A stretch of DNA of 64,000 nt, from contig NZ_CP102277.1 in NCBI RefSeq assembly GCF_025149785.1, positions 682,001 through 746,000 on the forward strand. The letters are read 5' to 3'. Below the pieces are notes generated by a model. It was not told the origin of the DNA. It did not search any database and saw only the letters and a program-made list of their open reading frames with translations. Made by a program: the position numbers and the translations under genes. The first letter of the stretch is position 1. Each line of letters begins with the position of its first letter. The DNA comes from Coprococcus comes ATCC 27758. GTDB taxonomy: Bacteria > Bacillota > Clostridia > Lachnospirales > Lachnospiraceae. Of this stretch, positions 34,173 to 46,720 are shown piece by piece.

Positions 34173-35114
34173 TTACGAGAAAGGATTCAGTTTTTGAAAA
34201 TGATTCATTGAACCGTATAAACTTTGTAATTTTTCGAATTCTTCTTCGTCGTATAATTTAAGAGAACGACGGCCAAAGGATTTGGCAACTTCTAACATAA
34301 AGCGTGCAGCTTCATCAAGATCCGTCATATGACTGGCTCCGGTTGCACAACCGGGAACAGTTGTTTCTGTTGTGATGGCAATCCCGACTACAGGTGCATT
34401 AGTAGCAGTTGCCGGTTGCAGAATACTGTTTAGATGATGAAGATCATTGCCATAAGGAGTGATATCCTGCTGTGTTAATGGAAATACTTTTGGAAGTTTT
34501 CCCGTAGTAATCTGCATTAAATCAAGAAGATCTTCGGAAGTACGAAGGATGTAGCCTTCTTTTACTGTAGGTGAGATTGCAAATCCATTGTGATTGATCA
34601 CGCGATTTCCTTTAGTAGTATCTACAGAGAGAACTGCGTCAAGTTCCGGTGTGAGCTCTTCGGCATTTACCTGTGCCATTTCTACAGGTGATCCCATAAA
34701 TGGAACCGGAACATGTGGCGCGGTCGGTGCATCCGGACAAATATGTGTAGAAATGAATACGTCACCTTCCAAAAAATCCCCTTTATTCTGCATATCTAAT
34801 AATTTGGCAGCAAGAGCAATTGCAACGAGGGCACCATCACCGTCAGATACATACCCGATTCGCTCAGGACGAGCACCAAGTCCGCCTAATCTCCCAAGAA
34901 GTCCAATTGTCGGAGCATCGCCTCCGGAAGTCTTTCCGTGAAGACCCGGGATGCGAATTTTTAACATATCTGTAGAACCTTTTGGTCCAACTAAAGGATA
35001 AACCTGAATATCCGCATCTTGTTTTATGGATTTTAAATAAGATGCGACAGAGTTGCCGTTTACGTTCTTACTGTCTATAATGTCGAAAGCTTCTATTAAT
35101 TGTTTGAATAACAT
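34173..35114 (-). CDS. DUF1177 family protein
   Basis: A 313-residue soluble protein of the DUF1177 family. The GDGALVAIALAAKLLDMQ, STHICPDAPTAPHVPVPFMGSPV and TTKGNRVINHNGFAISPTVKEGYIL segments look like a metal-dependent hydrolase-type fold (His, Asp and Cys conserved), but the activity is not known to me. It is divergent from the DUF3100 operon with a 266-bp shared control region, and convergent with PucR. The context with an M20 amidohydrolase suggests peptide or amide metabolism (inference). Confidence 0.75.
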   Translation of the reverse strand: MLFKQLIEAFDIIDSKNVNGNSVASYLKSIKQDADIQVYPLVGPKGSTDMLKIRIPGLHGKTSGGDAPTIGLLGRLGGLGARPERIGYVSDGDGALVAIALAAKLLDMQNKGDFLEGDVFISTHICPDAPTAPHVPVPFMGSPVEMAQVNAEELTPELDAVLSVDTTKGNRVINHNGFAISPTVKEGYILRTSEDLLDLMQITTGKLPKVFPLTQQDITPYGNDLHHLNSILQPATATNAPVVGIAITTETTVPGCATGASHMTDLDEAARFMLEVAKSFGRRSLKLYDEEEFEKLQSLYGSMNHFQKLNPFS

Positions 35115-35231
35115 CTTAAATCCTCTCTTTCTAACTAAAATAGTTTTTTAATTGACAAGCAAAGTTTAGCATTACTAAATAGGAAAGTCGATATTGTGCG
35201 TGCCTAAAAAGAAAGAAAATAGTTGGGCGAA

Positions 35232-35278
35232 ATGCACATGCTATATTTTTGGAAGAATAATAAATGTGCAAAGTGCAT
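35232..35278. promoter_or_regulatory. Repeated GTGCA/TGCAC motifs in the divergent control region
   Basis: ATGCACAT (35232-35239), ATGTGCA (35264-35270) and AGTGCAT (35272-35278) form related direct and inverted half-sites about 35-75 bp upstream of the DUF3100 promoter. Candidate binding sites for the nearby PucR regulator. Confidence 0.4.
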
Positions 35279-35311
35279 AAAAAACAGGGACATTATGGTG
35301 CATGGAGAGCG

Positions 35312-35340
35312 TCGACACTTTAAGAAGTCAATGTTATACT
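35312..35340 (+). promoter_or_regulatory. Sigma-A promoter of the DUF3100-M20 operon
   Basis: TCGACA (35312-35317), a 17-bp spacer and TATACT (35335-35340), about 40 bp before the GTG start at 35381. Confidence 0.65.
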
Positions 35341-35380
35341 GTAGTCAAATAAGAATTCGGAAGAAACGGAGGAATAAAAT

Positions 35381-36226
35381 GTGAAAGAAAGAACAGGGAC
35401 TGTAAATTGCATGATCGCAACTATTATTATTTGCATTATTGCGGAGCTGATTGGTCCACTTCAATTTAAGGTGATGGGGATTGACGTGAAGATATTGACG
35501 ATGATTTGGGTTATCATCATGGGAATTCTTTTATCTCCAACATTATTAGGAAAAGTGATTCCCCCACTGAAGAAATTTATTAGTAACGCAGAAATTAAAC
35601 GGGCACCGTTTTTGTTGTCTCTTACATTATATCCGCTTGGAATTATGTTTGGTATCAATGCAGGTCCAAAGGTTGGAATTGTTTTACAGGCAGGTCCTGC
35701 TTTACTGTTTCAGGAAGCGGGAAATATGATGACGATGCTGATTGCATTACCACTTGGCTTACTCCTTGGATTAGGAAGAAGTGCTGTGGGTGGAACGTTT
35801 TCTCTTTGCAGAGATACGGCACTTGGTATTATCGGAGATAAATATGGTCTGGAATCCAGAGAAGGAATGGGAACACTTGGAACTTATATTAGCGGAAGTG
35901 TATTTGGTACTCTCTTCTATTCTTTCCTGGCACCGATCGGGTTAGCAATCGGATTTCATCCTTATGCACTTGCGATGGCATCAGGTATGGGAAGTGCATC
36001 TATGATGAATGCGGCTACTGCAGCGTTGACAAATGCAGCGGCACCTATGTATGCAGAACAAATTCTTGCATATTCTGCAACCAGTGGACTTTTAACTGCA
36101 GTAACAGGTGTGTATGTGGAAATGTTTTTGGCATTGCCATTAGCGAACTGGTATTATAATCGTGTTAATCCAGGTATTGAAAAATTAAGGGCTAAATTAT
36201 TTAAAAAAGCATCTGAGGAGGCATAA
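35381..36226 (+). CDS. DUF3100 family membrane protein
   Basis: A 281-residue polytopic membrane protein (about eight helices) starting with GTG at 35381, with ACGGAGGA 8 nt upstream; the overlapping ATG at 35379 is followed at once by a stop. Characteristic stretches are FGINAGPKVGIVLQAGPALLFQEAGN and LAMASGMGSASMMNAATAAL, the latter resembling a substrate-lining loop. Likely a transporter for the substrate of the M20 hydrolase encoded two genes downstream. The next gene begins 1 nt after its stop. Confidence 0.75.
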   Translation: MKERTGTVNCMIATIIICIIAELIGPLQFKVMGIDVKILTMIWVIIMGILLSPTLLGKVIPPLKKFISNAEIKRAPFLLSLTLYPLGIMFGINAGPKVGIVLQAGPALLFQEAGNMMTMLIALPLGLLLGLGRSAVGGTFSLCRDTALGIIGDKYGLESREGMGTLGTYISGSVFGTLFYSFLAPIGLAIGFHPYALAMASGMGSASMMNAATAALTNAAAPMYAEQILAYSATSGLLTAVTGVYVEMFLALPLANWYYNRVNPGIEKLRAKLFKKASEEA

Positions 36227-36227
36227 G

Positions 36228-36719
36228 ATGGAAAATACAAAACAAACTCCACAAGAAAAATCGACATTAAGTGATATTTTAGAACAAATTAAAATAGTAT
36301 TGGTGATTTATGGAATTGTCATAATTATACATATGGTTTCTATTGGAAGCAAACTTCCGGATTTGGCAAAGTCGACAGTGGTAAGCTTTGTAATGGTAGT
36401 GATTGCGATTACCTTGAAAAATGTTGTGAAAAAACCTAATCTTCCAGGATTTGCGTGGGCTACACTGGTATCCTTTGTTTTGACATTGCCGATATCTCCG
36501 ATTTCAGATTTTATCGTAAATGCAATGAGTGCATATAGTTTTGGACTTGTAGGACTTCCGCTACTTGCTTTTGCTGGAATTGCTGTAGGAGACCAGCTTG
36601 AGGTTTTCAAAAAACTCAGCTGGAAAATCGTAATTGTATCCTTTGTGGTTATGGCATCTACTTATTTTGGATCAGCAGCAATTTCAAATATTATCTTATC
36701 TTTAAAAGGAATGATCTAA
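36228..36719 (+). CDS. Small membrane partner of the DUF3100 protein
   Basis: A 163-residue protein with about five hydrophobic helices after a polar N-terminus. It starts 1 nt after the DUF3100 stop (TAAG-ATG), with TGAGGAGG as ribosome site. The pairing suggests a two-part transporter. I do not recognise a named family with certainty. Motif FGLVGLPLLAFAGIAVGDQ may line the path. Confidence 0.65.
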   Translation: MENTKQTPQEKSTLSDILEQIKIVLVIYGIVIIIHMVSIGSKLPDLAKSTVVSFVMVVIAITLKNVVKKPNLPGFAWATLVSFVLTLPISPISDFIVNAMSAYSFGLVGLPLLAFAGIAVGDQLEVFKKLSWKIVIVSFVVMASTYFGSAAISNIILSLKGMI

Positions 36720-36748
36720 AACCATACAGATAAAATGAGGTGAAGAAT

Positions 36749-37888
36749 ATGGATAATTTAGAATTAATGAAACAGGAAATCAGTAATCTTGCAAAAGAGA
36801 AAAAGGAAGAATTTGAAAAAGTAAGTGATTATATTTTTGCAAACCCTGAACTGGCATTTAAAGAATATAAATCACAGGAAGCACTTTGCAAACTGTTGGA
36901 AAGCCATGGCTTTGTTGTTAAACGAGGAATTGCAGAAATGCCGACGTCTTTTGAAGCAGTTTTTGATTCTGGAAAACCAGGGAAAACAGTAGCACTTATG
37001 GGAGAATATGATTGTCTTCCAGAAATCGGACATGGTTGTGGACATAATCTGATCGGAACATCAGCAGCCGGTGCAGGAATTGTATTAAAGGAAGTTATGG
37101 AAAAGCATGAGATAGGTGGCGTGTTAAAAGTATTAGGTACTCCGGCCGAAGAAAAGGGCAGTGGCAAAGCGATTATGGTTCGCCATGGAGTATTTGAAGG
37201 AATTGATGCTGCACTTCTGATGCATCCGTGTGATGAATCTATGCCAGATGATATTTCTTTTGCAGCAATTACATTGGAATTCACCTTCAAAGGAAAACCG
37301 GCCCATGCGGCAGCTTGCCCATGGAAGGGAGCAAATGCACTGAGTGGAGTTCAGTTAATGTTCCATGCGGTTGATATGATGCGTTTACATTTTAAAGATT
37401 ACAGCAGAGTACACGGAATTATTACAGAAGGCGGAGTAGCTCATAATACTATAACAGATGAAGCGAAAGCAGTATTTAATATTCGTTCACTGGAATATGA
37501 TTATATGATGGAAATGGTTGATGCTATTCGTGATTGTGCGAAAGGAGCGGCAATTGCAACCAGGACAGAAGTTGAAGAAAGACAAGTGGATGAAGTTGTC
37601 AAAGATGTGCGTAATGATAAGAAACTGGTTCAGTATGTTCGTAAGAACATGGACTTTATTGGTGAAGAGTATATAGAGCGTGACCTGACTCAGGGAATCG
37701 GTTCGACTGATGTTGGAAATGTAACCCATGAAATACCGGCAATTCAGTTTTATGTGAAATTGAAAGAGCATGTAGGGACACATACAAAAGAGTTTGCAGT
37801 AGCAGCAGGCGGAGAAGAAGGAAAAAGAAATCTGCATGCTTCTGTTCAGCTCTTGGCAATGAGTGCATTGGATGTATTAAGTGAGTAA
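36749..37888 (+). CDS. M20 family metallo-amidohydrolase (AbgB/ACY1L2-like)
   Basis: A 379-residue zinc hydrolase. EYDCLPEIGHGCGHNLIG provides metal-binding residues and is typical of the AbgB/ACY1L2 branch, which cleaves p-aminobenzoyl-glutamate or beta-alanyl/gamma-aminobutyryl dipeptides. PAEEKGSGKA holds the catalytic Glu and a metal ligand. A lid domain (about 180-290) begins with KGKPAHAAACPWKGANAL. Start ATG 36749 follows GAGGTG. It lacks a signal peptide, so it works on imported substrate, consistent with the membrane proteins just upstream. Confidence 0.87.
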   Translation: MDNLELMKQEISNLAKEKKEEFEKVSDYIFANPELAFKEYKSQEALCKLLESHGFVVKRGIAEMPTSFEAVFDSGKPGKTVALMGEYDCLPEIGHGCGHNLIGTSAAGAGIVLKEVMEKHEIGGVLKVLGTPAEEKGSGKAIMVRHGVFEGIDAALLMHPCDESMPDDISFAAITLEFTFKGKPAHAAACPWKGANALSGVQLMFHAVDMMRLHFKDYSRVHGIITEGGVAHNTITDEAKAVFNIRSLEYDYMMEMVDAIRDCAKGAAIATRTEVEERQVDEVVKDVRNDKKLVQYVRKNMDFIGEEYIERDLTQGIGSTDVGNVTHEIPAIQFYVKLKEHVGTHTKEFAVAAGGEEGKRNLHASVQLLAMSALDVLSE

Positions 37889-37892
37889 ATAG

Positions 37893-37940
37893 AAAGTGTA
37901 TCATTTTTTAGAGAGTTCTAAAAAGTGATACACTTTTTTT
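37893..37940 (+). terminator. Terminator after the M20 gene
   Basis: AAAGTGTATCA...TTTTTTAGA pairs with TCTAAAAA.TGATACACTTT with a single mismatch, ending in seven T. Confidence 0.9.
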
Positions 37941-38062
37941 GAAATATTGTCTTGACTGAATATTTCGCATTTGTTTAAAAATTCTTTAGAAATGTCTTTT
38001 CCATATCTTAACAATCTCCTGTTAAACTATGCTCATAAAAAGATAACGGGAGGAATTAATAA

Positions 38063-39235
38063 ATGAGAGTATTGATTACAACAGATTGGTACGAACCGGT
38101 TATAAACGGTGTTGTTACTTCAGTTATGAATCTTTCCAGACAGCTAAGAGAAAGAGGACATGAAGTAAAAATTCTTACATTATCAAGAACATTTCATTCT
38201 TATATAGAAGGCGATGTGGTTTATGCAGGATCAATTGGACTTGGATGCATTTATCCGCAGGCAAGATTAAAAATTCCAAAGGCAGCAGGTGACTATATGG
38301 AAATGTTGCTTGAGTGGAAACCGGATATTGTGCATTCACAGTGTGAATTTTCCACATTTTTCTTAGCGAAAAGGATCGCATCTGAACTTCACGTTCCGAT
38401 TGTACATACGTACCATACAGTTTACGAGGACTATACCCATTATTTTTCACCGCAGAAAGTATGGGGAAGAAATATTGTGCAGTTGATGACAAAGAAACTT
38501 GCAAATGCGGTAGAAACCCTAATTGCACCCAGTGATAAGATCCGTAAGATATTGGAAGGATACCAGGTGTCTTGTCCGGTGGAAGTTATTCCATCTGGAA
38601 TCCATCTGGAAAAATATCAGCTATGTAAAAAAGAAGACTGGCGTAAAAAAATCCGTATGCAGCTTGGTATATCACAGGATGCACTGGTGTTGGTATATGT
38701 AGGCAGGATGGCAAAGGAAAAAAACATTGAAGAGCTTCTGGAATATCAGCAAGATGCAGGAAAATCCGGGGTGATTTTAGTCCTTGTAGGGGATGGACCA
38801 TATCTTCCGGAGCTGAAAAAAAAGGTTGAAGAGCTAAAGCTTGCTAAAAATGTGATTTTTACGGGAATGATCACACCGGAAGAAGTGGGACGCTATTATC
38901 AGGCAGGAGATCTCTTTGTCAGTGCTTCTACCAGCGAGACACAGGGAATGACTTATGCAGAAGCGCTTGCAGGTGGTATTCCGCTCCTTTGCAGAAGAGA
39001 CGGATGTCTGGAACAAGTTGTGACAGATGGGGAAAATGGATGGCAGTATGATAAAAAAGAAGACTATCTTATGAGAATCCAAGAATGGAAGGGGATGGGT
39101 GAAAATGCAAGAGGCAGGATGCAAAACAAGGCTGCTATTTCAGCAGAAAAATTTTCTTCCGGAAATTTTGCCGAAAGAGTGGAAAAAATCTATGAACAGC
39201 AAATACGAAAATACCGATATGAAAATGCAGCCTAA
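38063..39235 (+). CDS. GT4 glycosyltransferase, diacylglycerol glucosyltransferase-like
   Basis: A 390-residue GT-B enzyme of family GT4. The N-terminal TTDWYEPVINGVVTSVMNLSRQLRERGHEV and the C-terminal ETQGMTYAEALAGGIP (EX7E nucleotide-sugar motif) are readable. The profile fits 1,2-diacylglycerol 3-alpha-glucosyltransferases that make membrane glycolipid anchors. It is followed, with a 44-nt overlap, by a VTT-domain membrane protein and then a second GT4, a set seen in Firmicute glycolipid loci. RBS GGGAGGA. Confidence 0.87.
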   Translation: MRVLITTDWYEPVINGVVTSVMNLSRQLRERGHEVKILTLSRTFHSYIEGDVVYAGSIGLGCIYPQARLKIPKAAGDYMEMLLEWKPDIVHSQCEFSTFFLAKRIASELHVPIVHTYHTVYEDYTHYFSPQKVWGRNIVQLMTKKLANAVETLIAPSDKIRKILEGYQVSCPVEVIPSGIHLEKYQLCKKEDWRKKIRMQLGISQDALVLVYVGRMAKEKNIEELLEYQQDAGKSGVILVLVGDGPYLPELKKKVEELKLAKNVIFTGMITPEEVGRYYQAGDLFVSASTSETQGMTYAEALAGGIPLLCRRDGCLEQVVTDGENGWQYDKKEDYLMRIQEWKGMGENARGRMQNKAAISAEKFSSGNFAERVEKIYEQQIRKYRYENAA

Positions 39236-39824
39236 GAAACAGAGAAATCTGACTGGATTTTTCAATCTGCTTTCGATAGCCGGACTAGCCGGATGTGCGC
39301 TTCTTGCAATCTTGGCATATAAGAACGGCATTTTAAATTCGGTAGATTCTTTGCAGACATTTATCTGGAAATTCGGTTATACTGGAATGCTCGTTTTTAT
39401 TCTGATCCAGGTTGTGCAGGTTATTATTCCAATCCTACCGGGTGGAGTCAGTTGCCTGGGTGGTGTGATCTTTTTTGGACCGTGGCTAGGATTTCTTTAT
39501 AATTATATTGGTATCTGTATAGGATCAATTGCGGTGTTTGGAATTTCAAAGACAATAGGAAGGCCGGTTTTATACAAAATGTTTTCTGAAAAAATGATAG
39601 AAAAATATGATGGATGGACCCAGAAGGACGGTAAGTTTTTGAAATTATTTGCGTTGGCAATCTTTTTCCCGGTGGCACCGGATGATTTCTTGTGCTATCT
39701 TGCGGGAACTACAAAAATGACGTGGAAACAGTTTACAGCAGTTATTGTACTTGGAAAACCATTTTCTATTGCACTTTACAGTCTGGGGCTTACGACAGCA
39801 TTTAAGATGTTATTTTCATTATAA
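39192..39824 (+). CDS. TVP38/TMEM64 (VTT/DedA-like) membrane protein
   Basis: A 210-residue protein with about five to six helices and the VTT core (IIPILPGGVSCLGGVIFFGPWLGFLYNYIGICIGSIAVFGISKTIGRP and the PVAPDDFLCYLAGTTKM re-entrant loop). DedA/VTT proteins are lipid scramblases or carriers, so one flanked by glycosyltransferases may flip a glycolipid. Start is uncertain: ATG 39192 overlaps the GT gene and has a weak ribosome site; ATG 39219 is an alternative. Confidence 0.82.
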   Translation: MNSKYENTDMKMQPKKQRNLTGFFNLLSIAGLAGCALLAILAYKNGILNSVDSLQTFIWKFGYTGMLVFILIQVVQVIIPILPGGVSCLGGVIFFGPWLGFLYNYIGICIGSIAVFGISKTIGRPVLYKMFSEKMIEKYDGWTQKDGKFLKLFALAIFFPVAPDDFLCYLAGTTKMTWKQFTAVIVLGKPFSIALYSLGLTTAFKMLFSL

Positions 39825-39843
39825 AAGGAATAGGGTAAAGATT

Positions 39844-40836
39844 ATGAAAACATATATATACAGAGGTGGGTTTCCGATTGTAGAAAAAAGTGGTGTCGGA
39901 AAAGCAATCGAGCATCAGGAGAAAATGCTGAATGCAGTAGAGGCACCGCGTGCAGCCAGGTGGAAAGAAGCAACCGTGGTTCATATGAATACAGTTTTTC
40001 CAGATTCGGTGATTGCGGCCTTTATAGCAAAAATGCAGAAGAAAAAAGTGATTTATTATGGGCATTCTACAATGGAAGATTTTAAAAATTCCTTTATTGG
40101 TTCTAATCTTGCAGCGCCGATTTTTAAAAAATGGATCTGCTTTTGTTATAATTTGGGGGATGTTGTTGTGACGCCAACCGAGTATTCCAGAAAATTGTTG
40201 GAAGGGTATGGATTGAAACGAAAAATTTATTCGATTACTAATGGTGTGGATACAGAATTTTTCAAACCTGATCCAGAGGGGAGAATACGCTTCCGTGCAA
40301 AATATCAGCTAACGGAAGAGCAGAAGGTTGTGATATCTGTGGGACATTTGATTGGAAGAAAAGGAATTCTGGATTTTCTTGAACTGGCCAGAATGATGCC
40401 GAAAGTACAGTTTATCTGGTTTGGAGGCGGTAATGAAAGCCTGGTGACAGCAGAAATCAAAGAGGCGATATCAAAGAAACCGGATAATGTATTGTTTGCA
40501 GGATTCGTAAAGTCTGATGAACTGCGTGATGCATATTGTGGGGCAGACGTATTTTCGTTTATGAGTTATGAGGAAACGGAAGGAATCGTTGTTTTAGAAG
40601 CTCTTGCCTGTGAAATTCCGACAATAGTAAGAAACATTCCTGTGTATGAAGGATGGCTTGAAGATGAAAAACAGGTATATAAAGCAGAGACAATAAAAGA
40701 GTTTCAGGAAAAGATAACTGCGATTTTCAGTCGGGATGTTCGTTTGATGAAAAAGGAAGAACGGAAAATTGCTTGTAATAAAAGTCTTGGAAAAGTTGGA
40801 GAACGATTGCTGAGGCTATATTCTGAAATGGAATAA
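39844..40836 (+). CDS. GT4 glycosyltransferase (second of the glycolipid locus)
   Basis: A 330-residue GT-B enzyme. PTEYSRKLLEGYGL, the nucleotide-binding SVGHLIGRKGILDFLEL and ETEGIVVLEALACEIP (EX7E) are present. It lacks a membrane helix and probably extends the monoglucosyl lipid made by the first enzyme (inference). ATG 39844 follows AAAGGAATAGGG; the longer frame reads into the VTT gene. Last gene before the rRNA operon. Confidence 0.85.
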   Translation: MKTYIYRGGFPIVEKSGVGKAIEHQEKMLNAVEAPRAARWKEATVVHMNTVFPDSVIAAFIAKMQKKKVIYYGHSTMEDFKNSFIGSNLAAPIFKKWICFCYNLGDVVVTPTEYSRKLLEGYGLKRKIYSITNGVDTEFFKPDPEGRIRFRAKYQLTEEQKVVISVGHLIGRKGILDFLELARMMPKVQFIWFGGGNESLVTAEIKEAISKKPDNVLFAGFVKSDELRDAYCGADVFSFMSYEETEGIVVLEALACEIPTIVRNIPVYEGWLEDEKQVYKAETIKEFQEKITAIFSRDVRLMKKEERKIACNKSLGKVGERLLRLYSEME

Positions 40837-40842
40837 GGGACG

Positions 40843-40990
40843 TTCAGCCGCGCCATTCGCAAAAGCGTGCCTGCGGCACTTGTCGCTGCTGCGCAGCTAT
40901 TTTGCTCATAGAGTGGCGCTCATCTCATCCGTATAATCAGCCGTCTTTTCATGCGAGCATGAAATCCGTCTGACTATACGGATGGCTGAA
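40843..40990. repeat. Y-shaped structured element (three nested inverted repeats)
   Basis: TTCAGCC (40843-40849) pairs with GGCTGAA (40984-40990). Inside, flush with it, one arm runs GCGCCA (40850) to TGGCGC (40919) and another ATCCGTATA (40927) to TATACGGAT (40983), which itself contains a TTTCATGC/GCATGAAA hairpin. The layout gives a three-way junction in RNA or extruded DNA. No ORF. It lies between the glycosyltransferase genes and the rRNA promoters; it may be a mobile palindromic unit or a complex terminator. Confidence 0.65.
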
Positions 40991-41034
40991 CTGATGTCAG
41001 AATATTCTGAATTGCGCAAAATATAAAAACAACA

Positions 41035-41063
41035 TTGACAATTCAGGAAAGCCGTGGTAAGAT
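41035..41063 (+). promoter_or_regulatory. rRNA promoter P1
   Basis: TTGACA (41035-41040), a 17-bp spacer and TAAGAT (41058-41063). First of three promoters before the 16S gene. Confidence 0.75.
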
Positions 41064-41222
41064 ACCATATGTTCGCTGGTCGAGACAGAGACTAAGGAGT
41101 GGCATGCAGAGGCAGAGCGGATGAAAAATAAAAAGTTTTGCATAAAAATTCGAGCATGAGTATGGGAATATTCAGACGAAAACTTTGAAAAAAGTGAATT
41201 GCAAAAAGAAATCAAAAAGCTG

Positions 41223-41251
41223 TTGACAAGCTTAGACGGATATGGTATTCT
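41223..41251 (+). promoter_or_regulatory. rRNA promoter P2
   Basis: TTGACA (41223-41228), a 17-bp spacer and TATTCT (41246-41251). The sequence around it is a relative of P3, 87 bp further on (shared AAAGCTGTC downstream and AAAAAG.TGTTGACAA upstream), so the two arose by duplication. Confidence 0.8.
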
Positions 41252-41309
41252 ATTAAAGCTGTCACGTGAGGAACTACTTCACAACAGCAAAAAAGAAATA
41301 AAAAAGTTG

Positions 41310-41338
41310 TTGACAAACATGAAACACTTTGATATAAT
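41310..41338 (+). promoter_or_regulatory. rRNA promoter P3 (perfect consensus)
   Basis: TTGACA (41310-41315), a 17-bp spacer and TATAAT (41333-41338), both boxes perfect. The leader from about 41345 to 41514 contains the ACATTGATAACTGAACAATAG stretch typical of Firmicute pre-16S leaders. Confidence 0.9.
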
Positions 41339-41514
41339 ATAAAAGCTGTCGCATGAAACGGCAACAACAAAAAGAACATTGATAACTGAACAATAGACAA
41401 CAAACCCTGAAAATTCTTTAAAGAGATTTTTCAAGAACGGACATCGAAAGATGTCGAACCAGAACAGTAAACAGGAACAGAATTGCCAAGCGATTCTGAC
41501 CCGGATACAAACAT

Positions 41515-43052
<1,538 letters not shown>

Positions 43053-43174
43053 AAGAAGAAGTAAGGAAGAATGTTGTCTATTGTTGAGTTATCAGTAAAA
43101 GAAGTTCTTTTCGCAGAGCTCAAAGAACAGCTTTCGTTCTAAGCTCAGAAAGACTTCGCTAAGAACTCAATACT

Positions 43175-43291
43175 TCTGGTGGCGATGCGGTCAGGGGACA
43201 CACCCGTTCCCATCTCGAACACGATGGTTAAGACCTGATCGGCCGATGGTACTGCACTGGAGACGGTGTGGGAGAGCAGGTGGCCGCCAGA
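43175..43291 (+). rRNA. rrf: 5S ribosomal RNA, located between 16S and 23S
   Basis: A full 117-nt 5S gene: TCTGGTGGC at the 5' end pairs with GCCGCCAGA at the 3' end; CACACCCGTTCCCATCTCGAACACG and GCCGATGGTACT are the universal 5S cores. It sits about 127 nt after 16S and 295 nt before 23S, instead of the usual place after 23S. No second 5S follows the 23S gene, so this is the only one in the operon. Confidence 0.95.
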
Positions 43292-43586
43292 TTATAAAAA
43301 GTTTAATATGAAAAAAGAAATGAATTGATCTTTACCAGTGATCAGAGATTAAAAAGGATTTTGGTTTCTGATGACTGATAAACATCAGTCAGACATGTAC
43401 ATTGAAAACTGCATACAAAAATAAATCAATTCTCAAATAGAGAAAGACATCCGAGGTGATCATCACCGCAAGGTAATGATTAACTTACATCTTCGAGAAA
43501 ACGAAGTAAAAAAACGACCTGAAATACCAACGCATGCAACGCTATGCATGTGTAACCGGATCCCATTCCCGTGGGAGAAGGGAGTT
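43292..43586 (+). other. 5S-23S spacer
   Basis: About 295 bp with no tRNA and no ORF. It includes CATTGAAAACTGCATAC (near 43401), a leader-like antitermination/processing region, and a GGATCCCATTCCCGTGGGAG structure near 43558 that probably forms part of the 23S processing stem. Confidence 0.6.
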
Positions 43587-46473
<2,887 letters not shown>

Positions 46474-46559
46474 GAAGGTAGGACAGGGTAAGGAAGAATG
46501 GATGGAGTAAAGATTTAAATTTGTATGTGGTTTTGAAGGTACATGTAGAAAGTAAGGGA

Positions 46560-46590
46560 GCTGTAGACCGTAAGGGTTTGCAGTTTTTTT
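46560..46590 (+). terminator. rRNA operon terminator
   Basis: A GC-containing hairpin (CTGTAGACC-gtaa-GGGTTTGCAG, with wobble pairs) ends in TTTTTTT at 46584-46590. Confidence 0.8.
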
Positions 46591-46595
46591 ATTGC

Positions 46596-46665
46596 ATAGC
46601 AAAATCCGTAGGAACTTCCTGTTAAATAAAAGGCACTACTAACCCAGGCACATTCTTTATTATTA
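46596..46665. repeat. Palindromic dispersed repeat, copy B
   Basis: AGGAACTTCCT and AAAAGGCACTA match copy A at 816-885 over most of their first 40 bases; the CACATTCTTT end matches the short form at 24652-24670. It lies between the rRNA terminator and the AraC gene; the rest of 46474-46720 holds no gene. Confidence 0.55.
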
Positions 46666-46720
46666 CATATTAAATAATAAAAATAGAATGCACAGTCTGA
46701 ACTGCAGCATTCTTTTTCTA

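Noticed and set aside
43292-43586. tRNA genes in the rRNA spacers
   Set aside because: I looked for T-arm GGTTCGAATCC-type sequences and paired acceptor stems and found none in either spacer.
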